Source: Uloborus plumipes (taxonomy: Eukaryota; Arthropoda; Arachnida; Araneae; Uloboridae). From it: a stretch of 64,000 nt of DNA. Where the stretch lies: the NCBI GenBank assembly GCA_038373865.1, contig JAXGGA010002968.1:1-64000 (forward strand), in the 5' to 3' direction. The translations under genes were made by a program, and so were the position numbers. Each line of letters opens with the position of its first letter. The first letter of the stretch is position 1. Below are positions 21,973 to 31,754 of this stretch, piece after piece. Under the pieces are notes generated by a model. That model saw nothing but the letters and a program-made list of their open reading frames with translations. It did no database searches and was not told the DNA's origin.

Positions 21973-24900
21973 GGGTCATTCCATTTTAAATCAACAAATT
22001 TTCAAAAAAATTGTTGCATCACCATTTTTGATTTTGATGAAAATTTGCATGTGTATTCCTTTTACTTCCCAGAGCTCAAAACAGTGTTCATTTTATTTTT
22101 AAAAAATTTACCCTTTGATATATAGGCCATTTTTGTTGTTGGCAACAGCGAAAATCGGGCGTTTTGATGCTTTGTCTTATGAACTATAACTTTTTTTCTA
22201 TCAAAGATTTTGAGCTCAAATATAGCTCATTGGAAAGCTAAGAAAAATATCTTTTTATATATGCTATCAATAAATTTCAGATTTTAAAAAAATATTAATT
22301 TTTTCAAGGTCAAAGTTCACGACGAAAATAACATTTTTTACTACTTTCGAACATTAAAAAACCCATGAAGGGTTCAAAGTAACAAGCCAATTTTTTCATC
22401 ATATATTCATAGTCATGGTTACTTATTGTATAAAAAAAATTGGCTTGTTATTCCACCCCTTTTATGAGATATGCCCCCCCAAAGTTGTACATTTTTTAAA
22501 AAATCCAATTTTCAACGCTAAAAAAAATGCATGTGGGGGGCAAGATAAAAATTTTTTTACATGTGGTATTTTAAGTACTTTTTACCAGCTTTCTAATAAA
22601 ACAAAAGTTGCTTTGTTATTCAAAGGCGTTTGGCAGATATAAGGGACTGAACTTTCAAAAAATTGCACAAAAACAACACGATTATTTTCATTTTTTTAAA
22701 TCTTTTTTTTTATTTAAATGTAATTATATACCTTATTCTTTGCTTTAAATGCTAAAAAAAGACTAAGAAGAGCAATGAAGAAACATATTTAAAGTTTAAT
22801 AAGATAAGTTAATATTTTTAACACCTGGGAATATAGAATACCACTAAACTTGTCTGATTTTTAAACATCTGATTGCTACCTACAACAGGACTGAGCATTT
22901 CTCAACTTGTCCAGGTTTGTTCATACCATGTGGTCATCCTTGTTCTGGCTTGCTCTCACATGTGTATCTTAGTTGTCTTTCAAATTCTGAAAGAAGTAGC
23001 TTGTTGAGCTAGTGTTTCTGACTTAAAATCTTGTGAAGCTGATGTGATTTCTTTTCAATTCAAGCTCATTCATATTCACAGAATGTTTTGTTAAAGGTAA
23101 AAGAAGAAATTCTTTAGAATCCTTAAATATAAATTTAAATTTGTCTTTCTACATGTAAACTGTGAATAAGTTATGGATAACCCTAAATGCTCCATAGGAG
23201 TTTTTGAGAATGATGATTGTAATATTTTAAGTTACAGTAGGGATCTACTGTGAATAGTATTTCTGAGTAGACAGTAGAGTGATAATGATAAAACTTTACA
23301 GCACCTGAGTACTGGGTGTAAAACTATTGAAATTGTTTGTACCTACCATGCAAAAAAAATTCTTGCCAAATTTTTCTACCTTTATGGAACTTCTTGCTGG
23401 TAGGTACAAACAGTTTCAATAGTTTTACACCTAGTTCTCAGGTGCAGTAAAGTTTTATCATCATCACTGTACTCAGAAATACTATTTACAGTAGACTGCC
23501 TACTGTAACTTAAAATATTACAATCATCAATCTCAAAAACTCCTATGGAGCATTTAGGGTTATCCATAACTCTGTACCTCAGAACCAGACTAACGTAAGT
23601 CCATTTTCGTCAATTTTCAGTAGAGGGGAAAAACGATGTATTCAACAATCGTTTTTCCCCTCTACCGAAAAATAACGAAAATGGACTTACGTTACTCTGG
23701 TTCTGAGGTACAGAACTTATTCACTGTTTACATGTAGAAAGACAAATTTAAATTTATAGTTAAGGATTCTAAAGAATTTCTTTTTACCTTTAACAAAACA
23801 TTCTGTGAATATGAATGAACTTGAAATGAAAAGAAATCACATCAGCTTCACAAGATTTTACAGCAGAAACACTAGCTCAACAACCTACTTCTTTCAGAAT
23901 TTGAAAGACAACTAAGATAAACATATGAGAGCAAGCCAGAACAAGGATAACCACATGGTATGAACAAACCTGGACAAGCTGAGAAATGCTCAGTCCTGTT
24001 GTAGGTAGCAATCAGATGTTTAAAAATCAGACAAGTTTAGTGGTATTCTATATTCCCAGGTGTTAAAAATATTAAATTATCTTATTAAACTTTAAATATG
24101 TTTCTTCATTGCTCTTCTTAGTCTTTTTTTAGCATTTAAGGCAAAGAATAAGGTATATAATTACATTTAAATAAAAAAAAAGATTTAAAAAATGAAAATA
24201 ATCGTGTTGTTGTTGTGCAATTTTTTGAAAGTTCCGTCCCTTATATCTGCCAAACGCCTTTGAATAACAAAGCAACTTTTATTTTATTAGAAAGCTGGTA
24301 AAAAGTACTTAAAATACCACATATAAAAAAATTTTTATCTCGCCCCCCACATGCATTTTTTTAGCGTTGAAGATTGGATTTTTTAAAAAATTTACAACTT
24401 TTGGGGGGGCATATCTCATCAAGGGGGTGGAGTAACAAGCCAATTTTTTTTATACTGTAAGTAACCATGACTATGAATATATGATGAAAAAACCGGCTTG
24501 TTACTTTGAACCCTTCATGGGTTTTTTAATGTTCGAAAGTAGTAAAAAGTGTCATTTTCGTCGTGAACTTTGATCTTGAAAAAATAATTTTTTTTTTAAA
24601 TCTGAAATTTATTGATAGCATATATAAAAAGATCTTTTTCTTAGCTTTCCAATGAGCTATATTTAAGCTCAAAATCTTTGATAGAAAAAAAGTTATAGTT
24701 CATAAGACAAAGCATCAAAACGCCCGATTTTCGCTGTTGCCAACAACAAAAATGGCCTATATATCAAAGTGTAAATTTTTTAAAAATAAAATGAACACTG
24801 TTTTGAGCTCTGGGAAGTAAAAGGAATACACATGCAAATTTTCATCACAATCAAAAATGGTGATGCGCACCCCATTTGTTGATTTAAAATGGAATGACCC
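21973..24900. mobile_element. 2.9-kb foldback element (TSD TACA)
   Basis: The outer ends are GGGTCATTCCATTTTAAATC and its complement, flanked by TACA at 21969-21972 and 24901-24904. The arms of about 1.4 kb are inverted copies of each other almost to the centre near 23370, with scattered substitutions. The right arm alone holds a 142-bp palindromic MITE. No coding capacity is evident. Such an element can fold into a very long hairpin. Confidence 0.92.
23572..23713. mobile_element. 142-bp palindromic MITE (TSD AACT)
   Basis: It runs from CTGTACCTCAGAACCAGACT to its near-complement, the two arms meeting around 23641. AACT lies on both sides (23568-23571, 23714-23717). The opposite arm of the host foldback (about 23165-23185) preserves the empty site. 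It contains TAACGTAAGTCC in both orientations. Confidence 0.92.
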
Positions 24901-25420
24901 TACAGACAAATATTGTTATACCAACCTTGTATAAAAGCTTTCTATGAAAATGACATTTAAAAGCAAAATTAAAATGCAAAAATACTCGATGGATTAAAAT
25001 TTTACAAAATTTAGCAATCAAAACTAAGGCAGTAACTTACGTTACACAAAAAGAGAATGACATAATATGAAAATTGGTCCTGAGGCAAATTTCTGCCCTA
25101 TTACAGCTGTTTTCTTGTTTGAAGTATAATTTATCAGTTCCGTATAATGCTTAGGATTTTATTTTCATAAATTTAAAAATTTATTTAAAAATTTGAGGAT
25201 TAAGGGGCTTTTCAGCTGGGTAACTTACGTTACAGTACCTTACTTTACGAAATTTACTTACAAGCATATCTTTATTGCGAAAATTAATGAATAAAAATTA
25301 TAGCTTAGTTAAGATCAAAATATCGGAAATTAACAATTATGAATGAAATTTATGGAAATTTAATACCAAATTCAATGACCAATCAAAAATATTACATAAC
25401 ATAAGACTTTTAAATGCATA

Positions 25421-25771
25421 CTAGTCGCTGTTATTAACAAGTTCAGGTAGTTCAGTTTTTTGAGTCACGTTTTCTTTCTTATAATAAATTTCATCTGTCG
25501 TTTCTGGCCATTTATAATAGGTTCCAACAGCAGCTATTACTTTTATTTTAAACTCGTTTTCTTTAATAATCGTCACAACTAAAGGATACAATGTATTTTT
25601 GTACTTCATCACACACCATTCACCGTTTTTATCTTTGTTTTTTTCTTCTTGTTCCTTGAAATACTTAACTAAACGAAACCTCACAGTTTGTCCACTTCTA
25701 ATTCTTAAATGGTGATTGTCAATGTGCGGATCTTCAGAAAATAATTTTGATAAATTTTGCTTTTCTAACAC
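25421..25771 (-). pseudogene. C-terminal remnant of element beta protein, Tudor/SH3-like module
   Basis: The minus strand encodes about 116 residues ending in a stop at 25421. The central part reads GEWCVMKYKNTLYPLVVTII, then FKIKVIAAVGTYYKWPETTD, then EIYYKKENV. The pattern of a basic, tyrosine-rich first strand, a proline after LY, and W-P followed by DEIYY is one I associate with the C-terminal domain of large uncharacterised transposon-encoded proteins of cnidarians and arthropods; that is recollection only. It looks like a small beta-barrel module. It lies wholly inside element beta, outside the foldback, and is preceded by the remnant at 25734-25904. The intervening catalytic region must have been deleted. 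The frame is clean over its length, which suggests the loss is recent or the module was kept. Confidence 0.55.
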
Positions 25772-25904
25772 ATTTTAATACCATCAAGAGTGACTTGTAT
25801 TTATAAATCTGCAATATCCACATGAGTTTTCTCATACCCCTCTCACAACGCATCTTTTCTGCAGAGTTCAGTGGCATTTTAATGCAGAATAAAATATATT
25901 TCAC
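25734..25904 (-). pseudogene. N-terminal remnant of element beta protein
   Basis: On the minus strand a good splice acceptor (TTTTATCTCTTACAG) ends at 25905. It is followed 27 bases later by an ATG (25875-25877) and MPLNSAEKMR. Such a start is what I recall for some transposon proteins that begin with a short basic, arginine-rich region. After this the frame seems shifted: another frame reads YEKTHVDIADL. It overlaps the upstream end of the C-terminal remnant, so nearly the whole middle of the protein is missing. Confidence 0.4.
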
Positions 25905-26828
25905 CTGTAAGAGATAAAATATTTTTATATTTGTTTTTTCCAAAACATATTTTAAAATTTTGAAGCGTAGCAGAAGTCATTTTTAAATAAATTATAGTAA
26001 AATACCTCCTAAATATTCTAATGCAGTGACATTTTTTAGAGAGGATTAATATTTTAAAAGCCAAAAAGACACATGTAATTTATAATAGAGGTGTATTGTA
26101 ATCTTATTAACAAATAGGGACATTTTAAGAAATATGATGAATTTAAATTAAGTAAATACAGTACATTTAAAAGAATTCTTGAAAAAATTAATTAATCTAA
26201 CCACATAGGTTCATTTCACAATTTACTTTCTTTATAAACATAAGTATTTAAGTCCTACTTAGGCAACTTACATTACCTGCCTATTTCTGTAACTTACGTT
26301 ACACGTTTTGATTATAGCACAAAAAATTAAATAAACAATATTAAAAAAAAACTTTAACTATTTGCTTAATATACACTTATAAGATAGAAAATATAGCATT
26401 GTTAACATTGCATTGCCTTTTCTTTATGCACATCATGAACTTTAGCATGTTTATGATAACTTACGTTACATAGAACAGTGCATTTTTGAAGTTTACATAA
26501 ATCACTTAATTTAAGTGAAAAAATTCGTTTTAGCAATTCACAATATTGAATTAAAGTGTAATAATCAATATTCTTCCTTCAAAGTAGTTATCTAAAGAAA
26601 AAAATTGAAACTTACTAACGTTGAAAGATTGATCATTTGCTTTACTAAAAGTTAAAAATTCCATTTCCACCTTCAAAGTGCTGCTAAAAATAAAAATACT
26701 ACATTCTTGACAAAAAATTAGTGTATATAATAAACTTCTAACATTTTTAAATCAAAAAATATGCAAAACAGACGTATTGCTGTAATTTGATTTTTCCAAC
26801 GCTTTTCCACGCTTGCATGGAATTGCCC

Positions 26829-27085
26829 TGTAAAGTTATACATTTTACAGTTTATTGCCTTAACATTTATCTGCATTATATTGTAAAAACAACAGTGTAA
26901 TACTGGCAGCAGAGGTTCCAGTTTAAAACTAAAACGCGGGGTTATAAACTGTAAAATCAGCAATTTTACAGTTTATTAATGTAAAAGTAGAAATTTTACA
27001 GTTCATTTCTGTAAAATGTCGAATTTTTACAGCTTATTACTATAAAATTAGCTGTATTATACTGTAAAAACAACATTCATTTTTA
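26829..27085. repeat. ACTGTAAA-type satellite, cluster 3 right part
   Basis: Continuation of the array from 21907, with ACTGGCAGCAGAGGTTCCAG at 26900 and CTGTAAAA/TTTTACAG units to about 27070. Confidence 0.88.
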
Positions 27086-27760
27086 ACGGTGCATGTTTAG
27101 CACAATTACTTAATTTCATGGGAGTAATCCTTACGGTAAAAAGTACTATGAGACTATCGATCAATGTGTGGTGTACTTATATTTTGCTATGTATTATCGA
27201 AATACTTACAGCCTAACTAGGCTCTAAATCATGATATGAGTTGGAGAAGTAATTAAATCAAACGATAACGTTCGTCCTCCGGTAGGAAATAAAACTCAGG
27301 ATCGATGGATGATAGCCTTAAGTTCCACTGACTTAACCACGCAGAGGCAATGAATAAATAACGAAAAAAAAAGATTTTAGTTAAAAATAAAAGATAGCTG
27401 GCAGAATAATAAGCTGTAATACTTTTTAAAAATATTTTTTTATTAATGTAATATATTTATGCTAAAGTGAGAAAATATTTTCATCACTTATTTTATCAGA
27501 TATCTTTTTATTTAAAATTTTAAAAAATCAGAGCGATGCTACTTTTATTTTAGCTCATTCTGCAAGTGAGTTATTGAAGAAGAAATCTTGAAATGAAGAA
27601 GCAGTATTGCAGAAAGCATTTTGGAATTTATTCAGGCGACAAACGTTTTCCTATCATTAACGAGGATACGTTTCTAAATATGCATTTTGTTTACGATGGA
27701 AATTCTATTTTTATGTTTATAGAATAAACTATTTTGACACTTAAAGCATTTATTTTTGCG
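27086..27760. other. No feature seen
   Basis: AT-rich sequence with no supported gene or repeat. Confidence 0.5.
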
Positions 27761-27894
27761 GTGTATTGAAAAGGTTTCTTAATCTAAAAACCTGCACGAA
27801 ATTCCATTAAAGCAGATTTCTTGTTTGCCCAGTTCACTATTTTTTTTTTTTGGCGATGAAGAGCTGCTTTGTATCTTGAAACCTTATCTTTTTT
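27761..27894. repeat. 133-bp direct repeat, left copy
   Basis: It begins GTGTATTGAAAAGGTTTCTT and matches 31622-31754 almost base for base. The pair frames a 3.7-kb region built of further duplications. Confidence 0.92.
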
Positions 27895-27948
27895 ATTATT
27901 ATTATTATTAAAGACTTTTTCTGTACTTACTTTTGTCATGGTTTTCAC

Positions 27949-28246
27949 TAGAGCCGCTATATAGACAGGCCGACGCATCAAGATTAAGTTTCACCACTTT
28001 GGATCCAATTCCTTAACTTTTACTTTCAAATTTTCATTGTTGCGGAGTAGGGTTACCAGAAAAAAGTTTTGGCACATTGCTAAGCTTTGCCAAATCCACG
28101 TGCCGCTAATAATTGCTCTTAGTGAAAAATTACCAAAACGCGATTACTGGCCAGAAAAGACAATCACTCAAACACACAAACACGCGCTGGATCCAAAGTG
28201 GTGAAACTTAATCTTGATGCGCCGGCTCGTATATATAGGGGCCTTA
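27949..28246. mobile_element. 298-bp hAT-type MITE (TSD GTTTTCAC)
   Basis: GTTTTCAC lies at 27941-27948 and 28247-28254. The termini TAGAGCCGCTATATAGACAG and, inverted, TAAGGCCCCTATATATACGA lead into long inverted arms sharing GCATCAAGATTAAGTTTCAC and CACTTTGGATCCA. A related copy without a right arm lies at 56958-57150. Confidence 0.9.
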
Positions 28247-28454
28247 GTTTTCACCTTTTGCTTCCGGTTGCAGAGTTAAATTCAGCCGCGTGAACTTAAA
28301 CGCACTTCCGCTTTATAGTAGAGCGAGCGTCACAGTGCATAACACAAAATAAATTTAACAAACAATAAATTTAACACATTAATCTCAAGGCTAACCAAAA
28401 CAAAGATATATTTGCAGATTGTGGGCATTTAATCTTCACGTGAGCTATGTATAA

Positions 28455-29040
28455 GCCTCTCATATAAATATTTTTACTTACGTAAGAATCATCATGCGTG
28501 CGAACGGAACAATGCGTCACGCCGCTCCGCTGTAAAGACGTTTAGAATTGAATTTTAAAAGGGACAAGTGGTAAGAAAAAGAGAGAGACGAAGATATTGG
28601 GGGTGGCCAGGTGGAAGGAAAGGGAATGTGTTGTGGAATTTGGGCATTAAGTCATTAAGCTAAAAAAGTACGCCTTTAATATAAATGCTTTTATTTATTT
28701 GTTTGAGGATTCTCTAGTGATATGGCACAAAGCGTTAGGCCGCTCTGCTGTCAATACGTTTGGAATGGAATTTTCTAATTCACGTTTGGTAACAGGACGA
28801 GAGAAGAAAATATTGGGGTTGCCGGGTGTAGGAAGGGGGGTGTGCTGTAGATTTCCTAGGAGTAAATCATTACAAACCTTAAATATAGGCCTTTAATATA
28901 TATGTATTTTGTGAAGATGTTTATGTGCTAACGGCACAAAGCATCAGGTCGCTCCTCTAAAAAGGTGTTAGGAATATACTTTTGGATGGTATGCGTAGCA
29001 ACAGGCCGATAGAAGGCGATGATATAGAATTAGTTTGGGT
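28455..29040. repeat. Diverged tandem repeat, about 218-bp unit
   Basis: Units share a start of CCTTTAATATAAATG type (about 28454, 28670, 28890), a GGCACAAAGCG-like block, GGAATGGAATTTT and an AAGATATTGGGG-like block. Nearly three copies. A and G content is higher than in the flanks. Confidence 0.7.
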
Positions 29041-29193
29041 TAATCTGTGCTTTGGGTCCCTTTTCTCGCCAAACACGGATTTCGGTTTTCTCGCCATAGA
29101 AACGTCATTTTTGCGGAATGTCTCTTGGAGCTTTCAACTACGCGAGACAACAAGGAAAACACACCAGTTGGCGACTTGGGTTCAGTTCCCAAC

Positions 29194-29226
29194 TTGCTCA
29201 GTTGGGAGAGCGGAAGACTGAAGATC
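29194..29226 (+). pseudogene. 5' half of a tRNA-Phe(GAA)
   Basis: TTGCTCAGTTGGGAGAGCGG followed by AAGACTGAAGATC matches the D arm, anticodon stem and anticodon loop of eukaryotic tRNA-Phe. The anticodon is GAA, and the internal A box TTGCTCAGTTGG is present. The acceptor 5' strand and everything after the anticodon stem (variable loop, T arm with B box) are missing. The sequence continues ACTGGTAGTTTG. It is a tRNA fragment captured by, or founding, a repeat, not a working tRNA gene. Confidence 0.8.
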
Positions 29227-29505
29227 ACTGGTAGTTTGTTTATATGACCTTTTAAAACGCAATGTAAATATTTTATTGTTCTTGTTAATACTATACTGAT
29301 TTTGAAACTTAATTTGCTTTATACAAATGAGTATTTTTGAAGAGCGAAAAAAAAAAAAAAAAAACTAGGTGACAATGCGATCGTGCAAGATATGTTTTCT
29401 AGAAAAATAGTAATATAGTGCTTCAAACTGAAAGCCCTATTGCACGACAGCATAGACTACAGGCACGTCGCAAAAGATATAAAAAATTGAAAGCAAATGA
29501 AACAA

Positions 29506-29596
29506 AAATTAAAAAAACGAAAAAACTTTGAAATAAAATATAAAAAAACTTTTTAAATTTAAAGACTATTTCTGCCCGCTCATTCGCACTTAAAGT
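29506..29596. repeat. 90-bp module, copy 1 of 3
   Basis: It contains GAAAAAACTTTGAAATAAAA and AAGACTATTTCTGCCCGCTC. Direct copy at 31288-31379, inverted copy at 31540-31620. Confidence 0.85.
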
Positions 29597-29600
29597 ATGA

Positions 29601-30743
29601 AATAAACTAAGTATTCGATATAGTGATTATAGTGTTCAGAAATGTCAGTTCATCTTTATGCATTTATATTTACGTTAATGCTAAAGCAGTCAATATAATA
29701 AGTAATTCCTTTCTTGATTATAATGCTCAAAAATTCCAGCTCATCTTGATATATTTATACAGGGTGTCCACTCCAATCGTGGACCAATAGCTAATTTCTA
29801 AACCGTCAGAGATAAGTATATAGTTTATTTAGGAAAAAATCTCAAAATTGTGAAAGGAATTTTGGGTCTATTCAATGTTTTTCAAAAAATCAAATTTTGA
29901 AAGAGTTACGAAATTTAAATTTTTATACAGCCCCCCAGTCCTATCAATCATATTTAGTAAAACATTCTTGACACTGTAACGTTTAAAACTAAAAAAAAAT
30001 CACTCTTCTACCACAAAAATTGACCGAGTTATGACGTTTTGAAAAATCAAGATTTTGCATTGTTTCATGACGTCATCGAGAGATCGCTTAAGAGACCGTA
30101 TGCGAAATCCTTCAAAATCTTGATTTTTCAAAACGTCATAACTCGGTCAATTTTTGTCGTAGAACAGTGATTTTTTTTTAGTTTTAAACGTTACAGTGTC
30201 AAGAATGTTTTACTAAATATGATTGATAGGACTGGGGGGCTGTATAAAAATTTAAATTTCGTAACTCTTTCAAAATTTGATTTTTTGAAAAACATTGAAT
30301 AGACTCAAAATTCCTTTCATAATTTGGAGATTTTTTCCTAAATAAACTATATGCTTATCTCTAACGGTTTAGAAATTAGCTATTGGTCCACGATTGGAGT
30401 GGACACCCTGTATTTACGTTAATGCTGAAGCAGCCAATAAAGTTTAAATTAAAAATTTGATTTAGGAAATAGGCCGGTAAGTGAAACCAATTATAATAAA
30501 TATATAATGCTATAGGCAGTATACTGCCTATTTCTTAAATCAAATTTTTAATTTAAACTTTATTGGCTGCTTTAGCATTAACGTAAATATAAATATATCA
30601 AGATGAGCTGGAATTTTTGAGCATTATAATCAAGAAAGGAATTACTTATTATATTGACTGCTTTAGCATTAACGTAAATATAAATACATAAAGATGAACT
30701 GACATTTCTGAACACTATAATCACTATATCGAATACTTAGTTT
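29601..30743. repeat. Long inverted repeat interrupted by a foldback MITE
   Basis: The left arm (29601-30470, excluding the MITE at 29760-30410) and the right arm (about 30532-30743) are inverted copies of about 220 bp around a spacer of about 60 bp. They share CAATATAATAAGTAATTCCT and CTTTAGCATTAACGTAAATA. The MITE interrupts only the left arm. Confidence 0.9.
29760..30410. mobile_element. 651-bp foldback MITE, copy 1 (TSD TA)
   Basis: It runs from CAGGGTGTCCACTCCAATCG to its complement, with TA on both sides. The uninterrupted right arm of the host repeat (30590) confirms the empty site. The arms of about 300 bp are near-perfect inverted copies around a small apex containing ATGACGTCATCGAGA. 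Copy 2 at 62101-62742 has the opposite orientation, judged by the apex. Confidence 0.93.
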
Positions 30744-30744
30744 A

Positions 30745-30905
30745 TTATTATTATTAAAGACTTTTTCTGTACTTGCTTCTGTCATGGTTTTCACGTTTTG
30801 TTAAAGACTTTTTCTGTACTTGCTGCTGTCATGGTTTTCCGGTTTGGTTCCGGTTGCAACGCGTGAACTTTAACGCACTTCCGCTTTATAGTGGAGTTGA
30901 GTCGA
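30745..30905. repeat. Duplicated fragments of the 27.9-28.3 kb sequence
   Basis: AAAGACTTTTTCTGTACTTG followed by TGTCATGGTTTTC occurs twice here (30758 and 30809) and once at 27911. The following CGTGAAC...AACGCACTTCCGCTTTATAG matches 28290-28320. Confidence 0.8.
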
Positions 30906-31301
30906 GTGCAATCATTAGCAGGACTACGACTGGAAGCTTTAAATCCGACTGAAATTGTTGGAGATTAACCTTGCAATATTAAAGCAGAAGAAGAAATGAA
31001 ACGAATGAGATTAGCTGACAATCAACATATTAGGCCAGTTCAAAAATTTACTTAGGTGACTTTTTAAAAAAGGCTAATAGGGGCTGTAGAAAATGCATTG
31101 GTAGTTCTTCAAATTGAACATTACGCTTGATGGCGTTTGACTCAAGTTCATAAATTAACAAAATTGGAAACGAAATATTCTCATGAATAAAAAATAAGTG
31201 AATAGCATTTCTAAGGCGTTTGTTATTTTCTCGGTGAATTATGCTTAACGGCGTTTGTCTTCACGCAATTCTAGATAAATTTTAAAACGAAAAAACTTTG
31301 A

Positions 31302-31622
31302 AATAAAATATAAAAAAAACTTTTTTAATTTAAAGACTATTTCTGTCTGCTCATTCGTACTAAAAAGTACCAAATAAACGGTGAAAATGCGCTTTGGGTC
31401 CCTGCTTGGCGCATTTTCAAAAAGTCGCCAATTTTTGCGTAATGTCTCTCGGAGCTTTCAATTCGCGAGACAACAAGGAAAAACGTGCCAGTTGGCGACT
31501 TTTTGAAAATGCGCCAAGCAGGGACCCAAAGCGCATTTTCACCGTTTATTTCGTACTTTTTAGTGCGAATGAGCAGACAGAAATAGTCTTTAAATTAAAA
31601 AAGTTTTTTTTATATTTTATAG
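31302..31622. repeat. Large palindrome with arms of about 130 bp
   Basis: The left arm (31302-31437) and right arm (31490-31622) are inverted copies around a centre near 31464. The strongest part is GCGCTTTGGGTCCCTGCTTG with GCGCATTTTCAAAAAGTCGC. The central TGCGTAATGTCTCTCGGAGC also occurs, slightly changed, at 29114. There the same module lacks the palindrome. Confidence 0.92.
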
Positions 31623-31754
31623 TGTATTGAAAAGGTTTCTTAATCTAAAAACCTGCACGAAATTCCATTAAAGCAGATTTCTTGTTTGCCCAGTTCACTG
31701 TTTTTTTTTTTTTGGCGATGAAGAGCTGCTTTGTATCTTGAAACCTTATCTTTT
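31622..31754. repeat. 133-bp direct repeat, right copy
   Basis: Copy of 27761-27894, ending with ACCTTATCTTTT. Confidence 0.92.

Larger units (their letters stand above)
21908..26828 (-). mobile_element. 4.9-kb TIR element family beta (TSD TGTA)
   Basis: The ends are GGGCAATCCCACGG and, inverted, GGGCAATTCCATGC. TGTA flanks both sides (21904-21907, 26829-26832), inside satellite cluster 3, whose uninterrupted consensus supports the empty site. A 2928-bp foldback element makes up more than half of it, leaving about 2 kb of own sequence. That part carries the motif GTAACTTACGTTACA at 21921, 25032, 25220, 26289 and 26456, plus a variant near 26264, and two coding remnants on the minus strand. 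A 4-bp duplication narrows the choice (for example Sola, Chapaev or Academ-like groups), but I cannot assign it. Confidence 0.85.

Noticed and set aside
22415..22642. 75-codon frame in the left foldback arm
   Set aside because: It lies in non-coding foldback sequence and is not maintained in the inverted arm.
27761..31754. 133-bp direct repeats considered as LTRs of a retrotransposon
   Set aside because: No TG...CA ends, no primer-binding site or polypurine tract, and no gag-pol coding between them.
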